From NCBI RefSeq assembly GCF_004379255.2, contig NW_024599428.1:50424-114423 (forward strand): a stretch of DNA of 64,000 bases. The letters are read 5' to 3'. The notes under the pieces were generated by a model. It was not told the origin of the DNA, searched no databases, and saw only the letters and a list, made by a program, of their open reading frames with translations. Origin of the DNA: Salvia splendens. Its lineage: Eukaryota; Streptophyta; Magnoliopsida; Lamiales; Lamiaceae. Each line of letters starts with the position of its first letter. Position 1 is the first letter of the stretch. Shown here piece by piece: positions 46,794 to 57,766 of the stretch. A program made the translations under genes and the position numbers.

Positions 46794-48661
46794 GGGAAAG
46801 CAGTCGGCAATTCATGGGTGCAGCAGCAGCAGCTGTTGCAAATAATGGCACCATCATCATCATCATCATCTTCACCCCTTTTGATGTTTTACAGAAAATG
46901 TGCATCTTAAATATAGGATTGTAATCACTTCATTATTGCAGTGAAATTTGTAAATATGGCTTTGCCATCCATCACCAATCCTTGCTCCAAGGAGTTTTAC
47001 AGTAAAAAAAACAATCTCTAGACTTTATTACATTCCACACACGCTCTCTATCATAATCACAAGATCCCAAAGATGAAGACAGTTAAAGCTACAACAGATA
47101 TCCCAATGAACAATTCAATTCCAAAGGAAGAGCAGCAAAACATAGTTTCAGACTTTTAACAATGAACATATGCGACAAAGACCACATTTTGGTAATCATC
47201 AGAATCTCTAAACCAAACAGTCACCTAAAACGAAGGGGGTGATCTCGTAGTTTATGGTCTGTGAAGATGCAATGGTAGGTGCTCCATTTTCTTTTCACAT
47301 TACGGCAAGTAGTGGGATCCTGAGCTACTAACTTATCCACAAAACAAAATTTTACAAACGTGCACTTAAAGAGATAATGCCAAGAAAAGATAGTGATTAA
47401 GAATCTTTTCTGAAGGATCTCAGTTCTCATTATTTAGATACTACATAAAGGCATCTACATCATCATACTACAATAATAGGAGAATTTAGATTCAGGTTTG
47501 AAAATAACTTCTCTTTTTTTGGCCAAACCTCATAAAAAACAGCTGCATTATTTATACTAGCTCTGATAAATCAGGCAAAGTGTTGCCATGGTACGAAAAT
47601 GCATCCACGCCCTTGTCAAATGCAGTACAATATGATAACATAAACATCATAAAACACCGGCCACCACGGACCTGTGATATTTTGAGAGCTCCATGCGCAT
47701 GAATACTAGCATCCAATTCCATCCTTGATCAGCTGACCTGCAGAAGAGTTACAGGAAGTAGCAATGAGAGAAGCAAGAAAAAGGAATACCATATATACCA
47801 AAGATTTTAGGCACTGACCAATATCTCTGTTCTTGGAGTAATCCATCAGATTTCAAGATTGCAACGCAACCTGCAAGATACATAGAAACTGGTCTACCAA
47901 AAAAAGTATGCCCTTACCATTCAAGGGAAGAGATAAAGCATTATGGAATAAACTAGTTTCATCATGTTTTTACTTATAAATGAATCCTCTATAACAAAAA
48001 AGCATTGCTGGTGCACATGAAATTAGCATGCTATATACATGATGTACTAACGCAGCCAAATAAAATGCAAGGCCGGATCTTTAGCAATGAATCAACGACC
48101 ATCATCACAGAAGACGACATAACTAAACAAGTAAGAAACGTATAAGTAATCATACTTTTGGAAACAGTAATGTAAAATGTTATCAAAGAAGGAGAGGACA
48201 GAGCACAGAATGGAAGCAAGTGGTTAAACTGTATTGTTAATATTAAGATCCCAACCAATCTGGATGGTACATACACATGACTATTGTATCATGCAACCCC
48301 ACCACTTTTTCCACTGAACTACACAAATTATTCCTGCAAAACTGTTCTACAAATTTCTCACTGTAAATTACAGGACAAAGAAACAAAAAAAAGAACTTGG
48401 GATCAAGCTAATCATACAACAGCGAGCGCGACCTTAGATTCGTGCATTCAGCTCATCACAGTGGTCGCTAATAATGGGTTTTTTGGATTGAAGAGAAGCC
48501 AGAAGCAGAATGGAATAGATATTCCTGCTTTTGCCCTGGACCGGTCATGAATTTGAGCTACTAAATCCACACCAGGGCCAGAAGAGTGGCAGCACAAGCA
48601 TGCCTTGAGATCCAGTAGGACTAATTACTCAACTATGAACCATAAAAATGGGAGCTCCCCG
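46794..48661. other. Intergenic / untranslated sequence between convergent genes
   Basis: This contains the 3' untranslated region of the small-protein gene (with a short ATC microsatellite near 46853) and probably the 3' untranslated region of the ADA1-like gene on the - strand. No further coding exon is recognised. Confidence 0.5.
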
Positions 48662-49924
48662 CTATTCTTCAAATGCATGTGTACATATCTTCTCCAGTAA
48701 CAACGGCCAGTCTTCACCAAGTTTTCGAGGATTCAGCTCCATGGCTACTCTAAAGTCCTGTAACGAAATGGGGGACTGACTTCTTTGGTCTTGCACTTCC
48801 ATCGTCTTCCCACTATGTTGCATCAGATATTGATGACCTGGTTTTACACCGTTTATCAGCTTCATATAACTGGGATGCTTGTTGGGTTTGTTCTCCGTTG
48901 TCTCATGCCCCGATCTTGACCCTACAAGCTCGATGCACGATCTAATCAATCCTTTCATGTAAGCATCTAAACCGTGGTTCAATATGTTGGCAGAATCCAC
49001 TGAAACCCCTTCAAGACCCTGTACGAGAGCAATCTGCTCCATCCGTTCCCTTAATGTTAGACTGTCCAACAAAGAACCATTGCTATATGAGCCAAGACAT
49101 CTACTGCTCCTCGATAGAGGCAGAGCTCTGTGTGCCCCACCAATGCTAACAGGACGTAACTGAACCCCAAGGGGAGCTCGAAGTGGACTCCTAGCAGAAG
49201 CCTCATTCCCATCATCACTGACGATCAACTCAGTTTGATCTTTGCTACATGAAGGAGCTGAAACATCCAGAGATCTCCTATCGATGGACATTTTAGCAGC
49301 ATTTGGGGCCAAGATCTCATTTTCGCTCCCTGATTGCTTCAGTAGCCTTCTCATATCAGGTGGATTCAAATCTCCATTCTCCAACACAGCACCAAAGTCA
49401 CTTGACAGAGTAGCAGCAGGAAGGTGGGTAGCAAAACTAGCCTTCCCATTAGGTCCAAGGGCACTACGACGGTCACCAGTTTTCCGGTCACGGATATTCG
49501 TCCTGACCTTTCGAGGCGAGAGAGGTAGCAGATCACCACCTCCATTTGATAAACAGGGTGAACCAGAAGCCTGAGCTACATTGGCGTGGGACCCGTTTTG
49601 CAGGAGACTGTCAGTGGACATATCCTTGCCGGCAAGGTGCACACCATGTCTCGAAACATCATCCTTCTGATTGGCCGGCGGTGGTGTCTTTGCACTACAA
49701 GCATTTCTCAGTATTGAACGAATCAACTGATTGTGAAGGGGAATATTCTCCCGGCCAATAATTCTAAGACACAGCTTATTGAACTCAACCTTACTCAATT
49801 TCAAACTCAAGAACATATGAAGGAAATAAAAGTATTGCTTTGACCCCTCTGGCCCAACTTTCTTGACTAACTGAGCTTTCAATTCAGCAAGATTGATCCG
49901 CGAATAGTGATGTGGTGGTTGCAT
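48662..49924 (-). CDS. ADA1-like subunit of the SAGA coactivator complex
   Basis: A single coding exon of 420 residues. The N-terminus (INLAELKAQLVKKVG, YFYFLHMFLSLKLSK, FNKLCLRIIGRENI, LHNQLIRSILRNA) is the conserved start of plant SAGA-Tad1/ADA1 proteins (PF12767, from memory). A long Ser/Asn-rich linker follows, with SPRKVRTNIRDRK. The C-terminal part (DSLTLRERMEQIALVQGLEGVS, ILNHGLDAYMKGLIRSCIELV) resembles a histone-fold region. In yeast and animals ADA1 pairs with TAF12 in SAGA, which acetylates and deubiquitinates histones; a nuclear coactivator role is inferred. A splice-acceptor-like TTTTAG just upstream (about 49952) suggests a 5' leader intron. Confidence 0.85.
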   Translation of the reverse strand: MQPPHHYSRINLAELKAQLVKKVGPEGSKQYFYFLHMFLSLKLSKVEFNKLCLRIIGRENIPLHNQLIRSILRNACSAKTPPPANQKDDVSRHGVHLAGKDMSTDSLLQNGSHANVAQASGSPCLSNGGGDLLPLSPRKVRTNIRDRKTGDRRSALGPNGKASFATHLPAATLSSDFGAVLENGDLNPPDMRRLLKQSGSENEILAPNAAKMSIDRRSLDVSAPSCSKDQTELIVSDDGNEASARSPLRAPLGVQLRPVSIGGAHRALPLSRSSRCLGSYSNGSLLDSLTLRERMEQIALVQGLEGVSVDSANILNHGLDAYMKGLIRSCIELVGSRSGHETTENKPNKHPSYMKLINGVKPGHQYLMQHSGKTMEVQDQRSQSPISLQDFRVAMELNPRKLGEDWPLLLEKICTHAFEE

Positions 49925-51611
49925 CTCTCTCTGTCTCTATCTCTACACTAAAATCAATATAACAGAAACACACACTTGCACACAACCTTACAGCACCTTC
50001 AATGAGTTAGGGTTTTTAGCTGCTACATCTCCAATAACCCAGTTTCCAAATATCCAATCCCTCTAAAAAAACCCTAAAACGGTCAAAGCTATGGCTCATC
50101 TCCAACACTTCAGTTTCAAACACTAAAGCAATTTGAGGCTCGAGTCCAAGCCCTGAGATCTCAAACTTCCAATTAAAATTGAGTCTCCCTCCAAAACCCC
50201 AAATTCAAGATAATTCACAAATTCTTCTACACCAACCACGAAATTCACAATTACCATCCAAACATCCCCTTTATTGAACTAGACCCCCAAATCCAGATAC
50301 GTCCATGCAACTCCAAGTAAACCGCCCACCATTTTCACCTGTATTATACAAATTCAACAATAACCAAAATGCCACTCCCTCAATGAAAGATTCAAGCTTG
50401 AATTCTGAACTTCAAGCTCAGATTTTTACGCTCAGAATTCAAACTTGAACAAAAAAATTGAATCAACTAAGCATAAAGATTCAAACTTGGACAAAAATTT
50501 GAGTTCAAACCAACAAAATTACAAATGGGCTGACCTTATTGAAGCTCCCGAAATTCAGATTCAACACAAAATTTAATCACATAACACTTCCAGCCTTATT
50601 TTCTTCAAATCTTTTTTAACTACTAACTCTGACCCATCATGTAGCTTCTCCCACCATTGCTTCAAATTCTTGCTTCGCATTCCCCAATTAACTCTCTAAA
50701 AATTTCTTGCAGAACGATTCTGAATCAGAAATTTGAGAAGACCCTTCTCTTTGTTTTCCTCTTTGATCGATACACCCTTTCTCTCTCTTCGCTCTTTCTC
50801 TCTCTCTTCGATTTCTGTCTGTAGAAAGTAAATGTGTTTTTTGTGTAATTTCGTAGAGAGGTACAATCGTTGATGCACGGTATACAACATAGGAATGTTG
50901 TACGTTGCGCAGTAGATATTGTATTTCGATCTGGCAGGGGGAATATCAGTTTGGCATTATAAATTTCTTCTTTTAGAAGGTTTTGGATACCACGCTCTTA
51001 TAGATCCGTGATAACTACTCGCCGTATCATTGGTAAGTTTTAAGTGACGTGCTCTTATGTTATTGCACCGAAAAAACACTCTCCTCAACTGCGAATGTGG
51101 ATAAGTAACTCATGGGGATTTTTATATTATTTTCCTATTAATCTTTGGGTGAGAAATAAAATACACCCTCCGGTCTCAACTAAATTGTAGTAGTAATTTT
51201 TTTTATACGTTAGATTAAGAAATTATGTTAAATGATTAAATAATAATAAATTAAAATAGGAGATAAAGAAAAAATATAAAAGCTAATAAAAAGTAAAGTA
51301 GGTGATTGAGTAAGAGCGATTATATGATTTGTTTGACCATAGTTGTTATTATGCAGGCTCATTAAATGCTAGGTCATTTGAACTTTAAACGCACAAGTAT
51401 AACTTTAACTATCTCAACTAAACCTCCTAAGAAAAGACAATTAACAAAAAACAGAAAAAAAAAAACGAAACCTCCTAAGAAGAAGAAGGACAATTAACAT
51501 GTTTTGCTTAATATTCCATTAGTCTCAATTAAGTTGAGTCAAAATATTTAAGCACAAAGATTACAAAATTAGATTAAAAAATAGGAGAGAGAAATAAAAT
51601 AGAAAAGATAA

Positions 51612-52341
51612 GAGCATCCAAAATAGGAATGTCCCAGCAACAACCCAGCTTAAAATTCCTCCTGCCTAGACCTGCCCAAGGTTTACCGATCCGGTGATTG
51701 AAACCGAAACCGTCGATTTTTGAACCGTGGTTCGGTTCAGGTTCAAAAAATTTCAAACTGAAACCGTGTCGGATCTGTCGGTTACGGGCGGTTCAAAACC
51801 GGAACGGTGAAAAACCGCCAAAAAACAGTGAAACCAAGCCGGATCCGCAAAAAGCTGGCGGTTCAGAACCATGAAAAACGATAAAAAAAAAAACCTCCGA
51901 AAAACTGTCGGTTCGGAACCGAAACTGAAACCAGCAGTTTTGGAACCCGAACCGTAACCGCGAAACACCCTCGCGGTTCAGTTCCGGTCTGCCAATTTCT
52001 AAAATCGGAACCGGCGATTCCGAAACCGTGGGCACCTCTACTCCTGCCACATCATCATGCCCTTTCCACAGCCTAGCCAATGCTCTGGCCTCCAATTTAA
52101 TTCATTTTAATTGTTGGTGTTTTTCAAATATTTAAAAAAAGTGCAATGGACTTGTATATATAGAGTAGAAATAAAAATAATAATAAATAAATAAAATAAA
52201 AATGAAAAATTAGCTCAGCTCGGTGGTCGGTGTGCAATAGGCGCCTAGCCACCGCTTAGCCGGTTCGGTCGCACCCTAGCCGACCGCCTGGCCGCACGCA
52301 GCCGGCTAGGGTGGTGGCTAGGGTGTGTATCGAGGATGGTC
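51612..52341. mobile_element. Tourist/PIF-like MITE nested in another repeat
   Basis: It starts GAGCATCC and ends GGATGGTC (imperfect inverted tips) with TAA on both sides, the 3-bp duplication typical of PIF/Harbinger elements. The interior has many CGGTTC/GAACCG motifs and a GC-rich hairpin-prone patch at 52215-52325. The flanks 51509-51611 and 52342-52465 together look like the two halves of an older Stowaway-like element, so the insertions are nested. Confidence 0.6.
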
Positions 52342-53188
52342 TAAAGAGAGAGTAACGTAGGTGATGGAATAAAGTAAGAGTGATTGGATGTTTTGTTTTT
52401 TGTCAAAAAATAAAATGACTTAACTTGGTAGGAACATCCTAAATAGAAATACGACTCAATCTAGACATTTATTTATATTTTTGGTAAAGAAAGTGGGCAA
52501 ATTAATCTCGGATACAATGAAACTAACTAAGATGAATCATCTAATTTATCATGCAAAATCTAACTATAGATACTTTGTTGGAATGTTTCCAAAACATGAA
52601 CTCCTCTATGAAATATAAGCATAATGTGACAAATAATCAAGAACAAAATTATCTTCTCTATGTATGTACTTGATCACCACATATTTTGAAATCTTGACAC
52701 AATCAATGCACTCTTTTTAAGTACGAACGACAATTAACAAAGACCACAGACCGCCCATAATCATTAACTCCAACAAAACTATCACTTTCTATTTCAATTT
52801 TTGAAATCACAACGTTTTTGTATGTCGGAGTCCATAATATATGCACTAATTCTTTGCTTTTATAATGAAACAAACTCCAATTTTAGTGACAAAATTAGGC
52901 CTAAAATTTTTTACTTGACACGAACACGCGCGAAATTAATGGTTTCGGTAAATGCTTATTGGGTCCATGTTCTTACCGGATTCACCCATCAGGAACTCGA
53001 TAATTTTGAGTTGAGTTATGGTCGGATAAACCTTTAAAAATATTATTATTATTTTTATTCCCAACTTAATCTTTAGTTCTATTCTCTAAATTCGAATAAA
53101 TCAAGTTTAAATCGTGTATATCAAATTTTATCGTGTAAATCAAGTTTAATCATGTAATATCAGTTTTGATCGTGTAAAAAATGCCTAA

Positions 53189-53633
53189 GAGCATCCGCAT
53201 CGCCATCTCGATGCGGGCTCGGACTCGTCTCGGCGAGACGAGCCAGCATCGAGATAGCGATGCAGCCCTCCCGTCGCGTCGCGTGTCCCTCCGCCTCGAT
53301 GAAGCTGGCGAGCTCTGGCGCGAGGCGTGACGCCCACTCGCCAGTCCGCGAGTGGGCGTCGTCATGCTGACGCAATAATTTAAAAAAAAACGATTTTTCG
53401 AAAAAAAATATTAAAAACTAAAATTTTAAAACGGTAATATTACCGTTTGAATTTAATTTTTTTTATTTTTTATGTGTTTTTTATTTTTTTAGGATTTTAA
53501 ATTATAATTTTCTTTTATTTAATGAAGTGCGTTTTTATTAATTGAATTTGTTGGAAATAAAAATAAAAATTGAAATTGAATGAATAGTTAACGGATGAGA
53601 TGGTTAAGACATGAAGGGTTGCAGATGCTGTCT
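53189..53633. mobile_element. Probable Tourist-like MITE
   Basis: The left end TAAGAGCATCCGCA and a right end TGCAGATGCTGTC are near inverted repeats. An internal GC-rich palindromic patch (CGTCTCGGCGAGACGAG) lies at 53226-53242. The right border is degenerate, so limits are approximate. Confidence 0.45.
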
Positions 53634-54301
53634 TTTAGTTAAGAAATGAGGTAAAAATGTGCAGTGATGCCCATGAATAGTTAAGGAATGAGACGGTATT
53701 GAGACGGTATTGAGACATGGACGTGAATGACCTAATATCCAATTTTAGAAGAAAAAAAAGGTCACCCACATTTTGAAGCTGTAGTGTCTCTCTTTTGAGA
53801 ATAATATAATTATTTGCATTTCGTCCTACAATTAAACATAAATGTCAAATCAAATAAGCTTTAAACTTTTATACAAACTTTATACTAATTGTCAAGTTGG
53901 TTTGAACTTGATCAAGCTCTCCCAAACGCACTTTTTTATACACACAAATTTTATGTACTACTCCATGACTTGACAAGTTAATAATTAACACCAATAAGAT
54001 TAAATGGAGGATGATCAGTACACGCTCGTAAAGTGTTTTTAAATTAGGATGAGGTGCAAAAACTTCCTACACATTTATGGGTCCAAACATTTTAAATTTA
54101 AATTTAATCCTAATTCATTATTTTGCCAAAGTAGTAGACGTTACACACTAAACTACTGTCCAGTTCTTGATTCCCTGCCCACTCATTTTTCTTGTCCATC
54201 TCAGGAAGGTTACTACTGAACCTCTACTTTTTGGCTACACAATTCTGTAAAGACACCGAAAAAAATCCAATCTTTCTTCTACAAACGCTCTGCTTCAGCA
54301 A

Positions 54302-55892
54302 ATGGAAGCAGCTTTTGAAGGTTACATTTCATCCATCCCCACTTCCTCTATTTTCGATGATTTAAGCTTAACTGTTTCTTGCCACTAGAGTAACTAATTC
54401 TGATATGGTTTATCGAATTTCTGTTACCAGTGTAATGTTGATGAAATTCTTATTATCATTATAATTCCTTTCTGTTTGTGCAATGAAAGTGTGCTTGAGT
54501 TTCTGTGCATTAGGCCTCTAGGTGAGTTTATCTGTCAAAGGAATTAAATAAAGATCAAAATTTGAAATAATTTTTATTTCTTGTTCTTGAATTTGTGGAT
54601 AATTACTTGTACAGCTCTGAAATGATGAAAGATTTTTTTTTTCTTGGATTCTTGAAATTGTTCTCGAATGATTTTTGAATTGCTGTAGTGGATGGAGGAG
54701 GAGAGCGTCTGCTAGGTTTGGTAGATGGGCACTCTCCTGAAATGAAAATAGAGGTGAGGGATCTGACAAGGGTTTCTGACAAGGGTGTAAGAATACTGAA
54801 CAAACTCAACCTAGACATTCCCAAAGGACTGATCATGGGGGTGATCGGGCCGAGTGGCAGCGGGAAATCCACATTTCTCCGCACCCTCAACCGGTTATGG
54901 GAGCCTGCCTCTGCCACAGTGTTCTTGGATGGTGTGGATATCTGTCAGCTTGATGTCCTCAGCCTTCGTCGAAAAGTTGGTATGCTGTTTCAGCTTCCTG
55001 TGCTGTTCGAAGGTAAAGATGTTTGTATCTTGATGTCGATGGGAATTGCTTAGAGTTGGCAGTGAATTAGCTAGATGATCATAAAATTTGATTAGTTTTT
55101 GTGTGTTTTGATCCATTTAGAATGAAAGTAAGGCTGCTTTTCAGCTTGACGCTGTTCCATTATTGCAATGAGTGAATTGAAAGTGAAGTCTACTTTCACA
55201 ATTCTTGTTAGAAGCAAGCTTTTTAGCTCTAGATATCTTAGTATTTGAGTAACGTGGTTCGATGGCATGCTTTGTTCTAAGTTCCACATAGTTTTGGTAA
55301 CTTTTACTCTCCTTGTTCTGTCACATATCGAGTAAAATGGAGTGAACTTGTTGCAGGAACTGTTGCAGACAACGTGCGTTTTGGACCACAGTTGAAGGGA
55401 AACAAACTAAGCGACAATGAGGTGTACAAGTTATTGGCTCTTTCAGATCTCAATTCCTCTTTCTACAGCAAGTCTGGAGGAGAGCTATCTGTTGGTCAGG
55501 TGCAAAGGGTTGCTCTTGCAAGAACCTTAGCTAATGAGCCTGAGGTGACCTGAAACAAACTTCTAGTAAATCCCAAGTACATTGTGCTCGAGATAATTGG
55601 TCTGCTATTTAATCTGGAAACCCCTTTTTCTGTGAAGGTTTTGCTGCTTGACGAGCCAACGAGCGCATTGGATCCGATATCAACCGAGAACATAGAAAAT
55701 GCTCTGGTAAGGCTGAAGAAGGAACAAGAAATGACAATCGTTATAGTGTCTCACAGCATCAGACAGATCCAGAGGATTGCCGATGTGGTGTGCCTCGTTG
55801 TAGATGGGGAGATTGTTGAAATCTTGAAACCTGATTGCCTCTCCGAGGCTAAGCATCCCATGGCACAAAGGTTCTTGCAGCTTGGATCTTAA
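54302..55892 (+). CDS. ABCI17: ABC transporter ATP-binding protein, ABCI17/STAR1-like
   Basis: Four exons, 54302-54320, 54689-55012, 55357-55544 and 55638-55892, give 261 residues. The tiny first exon (six codons plus one base) is inferred because an ATG, a GT donor and the right phase join it to the TAG acceptor at 54688. Walker A GPSGSGKST is at residues 60-68, signature LSVGQ at 158-162, Walker B LLLDEP at 179-184, and the switch histidine is in IVSHS. A single nucleotide-binding domain with no membrane part fits soluble ABCI17. In rice STAR1 pairs with the membrane protein STAR2/ALS3 in aluminium tolerance; the same role here is inference. No disabling change is seen. Confidence 0.9.
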
Positions 55893-56568
55893 ACTTTAAT
55901 ATATTTATCACAGCAGTAAGCCACAAAAATTTGTACCGATAAACTTGTGCAATATGTATAATATGCCATGTTGATGATCACCTTTAGTCCACTTTTATTT
56001 TGTCAATGCTAAATTTTACATGGCAATCTTCACAATTTAGCTAGAGGAATGAATTTGACAGTATACATTGTTGAGAGAAGTTGATTATTGTGAATGCTAT
56101 CAAGGGAAGAATTACAACTCTTTCAATGACTTATTCTAGTTGAGGGGCTCCCCACCTCATGACAGATCCGAACAACTCTTGAAAAAACAGAGTTGTAAAA
56201 GTTAAACATTTTGATAACCGGTTGCTGTATCAAACTGTTGATGCTAGGTAAATGCTGGACAACACCATTGTAAACAAGAGACCAAGGCCGTAACCAAGAG
56301 GTGTGGCCGCGCTCTTTGCTGCTGGTTTACCTCCGGCTGGAGTTGCTCCTCCAACCTCTGATGACGGTCCCTCTACACCTGGAGCCATAGCTGAACCAGG
56401 GGCGTTAGCCGTTGGTGTTGAGGCTGGGGATGCGGATGGCCTGGAAGAAACTGGTGGCGGGAATTTTGAAGGTAAAGGGGCCTTGCTCAGCGTTGGTGTG
56501 GTTGCAGCTGCGACAGGAGCAGTGCTCGCCTTTGGTGCGGCGGTAGATGGAAGGGGAGCAGCAATGCT

Positions 56569-56785
56569 CGGTGTTGGTGGAGCCAGGGCTGGGACAGTGG
56601 CTGCACTCGGTGTTAGTGGAGCCAGGGCTGGGACTGGGGCTGCTCTCGGTGTTGATGGAGCCAGGGCTGGGACAGTGGCTGCGCTCGGTGTTGGTGGAGC
56701 CAGGGCTGGGACTGTGGCTGCGCTCGGTGTTGGTGGAGCCAGGGCTGGGACTGTGGCTGCGCTCGGTGTTGGTGGAGCCGTTGAT
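56569..56785 (-). repeat. 39-bp coding repeats in the FLA copy A Pro/Ala region
   Basis: About 5.5 units of 39 bp encode the 13-residue unit PTPSAATVPALAP in the arabinogalactan region. Confidence 0.85.
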
Positions 56786-56847
56786 GGGATCGGAAGCAAG
56801 CTTGCTAGTGGTGGCAGAATTGGTAGAGAAGGTAATGTGGTTGGCGG

Positions 56848-57110
56848 AGGGGTTGCAGCGGCGGTGGCTGGAGGTGGAGGTATTCCAGCAACGGTGGCTA
56901 GAAGAGGAGGGGTTGCAGCGGCGGTGGCTGGAGGTGGAGGGGTTCCAGCAACGGTGGCTAGAAGAGGAGGGGTTGCAGCGGCGGTGGCTGGAGGTGGAGG
57001 GGTTCCAGCAACGGTGGCTAGAAGAGGAGGGGTTGCAGCGGCGGTGGCTGGAGGTGGAGGGGTTCCAGCAACGGTGGCTAGAAGAGGAGGGGTTGCAGCG
57101 GGGCGGTTGC
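56848..57110 (-). repeat. 60-bp coding repeats in the FLA copy A Pro/Ala region
   Basis: More than four nearly identical 60-bp units encode 20-residue units built from ATPPLLATVAG and PPPPATAA. The opposite strand is strongly G-rich and carries a long spurious open frame. Confidence 0.9.
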
Positions 57111-57766
57111 TGGAGGTGGAGGGGTTCCAGAAACGGTGGCTAGAAGAGGAGGGGTTGCAGCGGGCCGTGGCTAGAGCAGGAGGGGTTGCAACGGTGGTGG
57201 CGGGAGGGGAGGTGGCCGGCGGAGAGGAAGTTTTGGTGCCATCAATCCCCTGAGGCATGATAACACTGCTGACTTGTAGAATTGAGATGTTGTAAGGCTC
57301 TAGGAGAACAGATTTGATGAGGCTCGAGTCAAGTGGGGATCCGGGCATGGCTGAGCCGAAGGAGAAGCTGCCGACTGCGGGGCTGGAGACGCTGACGAAG
57401 CCCTGCTGGCCGCGGGCGAGGCCGGTGTCTGGAAGAGGGTGGTCATGAGGTTGCGGCTGGCGGCTTGAGTCTGCAGCCTTGGGCATCGTAGTAGTCAAGG
57501 AGGACGTGCACGGAGAGGATGCTCCTGATGAGCTCGACGGGCTTCCCGGAGAGGGGGAGAGGCTGCCGTTGTCGAGGACGAGGAGGGTGATGGTGTTGCG
57601 GGCGTTGATCTCGGCGGCAAGGTTGGTCTGGGAGAGGTAGCTGTTGAAGGTGGCGACTCGGGGTATTGGTTGAGGAGTGGGTGATGTCGTGGGCGTAGGC
57701 AGAGTGGAGTGAGAAGATGAAGAGGGAGAGAAGGAGAGAGAGGGGGGGAGACATTTTCATGTTCAT

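Larger units (their letters stand above)
49925..54301. other. Leader of ADA1-like gene and MITE-rich intergenic DNA
   Basis: 49925-50900 probably holds the 5' leader, a leader intron and the promoter of the - strand ADA1-like gene; a GA-rich stretch (- strand) lies at 50760-50825. 51120-53710 is made of MITE-like fragments. 53760-54180 is plain AT-rich DNA. No gene is recognised. Confidence 0.5.
56230..57766 (-). pseudogene. Fasciclin-like arabinogalactan protein, copy A, frame broken
   Basis: From an ATG at 57766 the - strand encodes a signal peptide (LLLSLFIFSLHSAYA), a single fasciclin domain (NSYLSQTNLAAEIN, ILSVHVLLDYYD, SFGSAMPGS, YNISILQVSSVI), a long Pro/Ala/Thr/Ser region suited to arabinogalactan glycosylation, and a hydrophobic GPI-type tail (GLGLLFTMVLSSIYLASTV). 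These parts fall in different frames. Breaks are needed right after HDITH, after YPE, around DYYDA and near the LFQ region, several at short homopolymers. The protein would be a cell-surface, wall-associated adhesion molecule. The breaks may be real or assembly errors. Confidence 0.75.

Noticed and set aside
51793..52095. 100-codon frame on the - strand
   Set aside because: It lies wholly inside the Tourist-like MITE and reads its CGGTTC-type repeats.
56303..57253. 316-codon Gly/Ala/Val-rich open frame on the + strand
   Set aside because: It is the complement of the Pro/Ala repeat region of the FLA gene; it has no domain or signal peptide.
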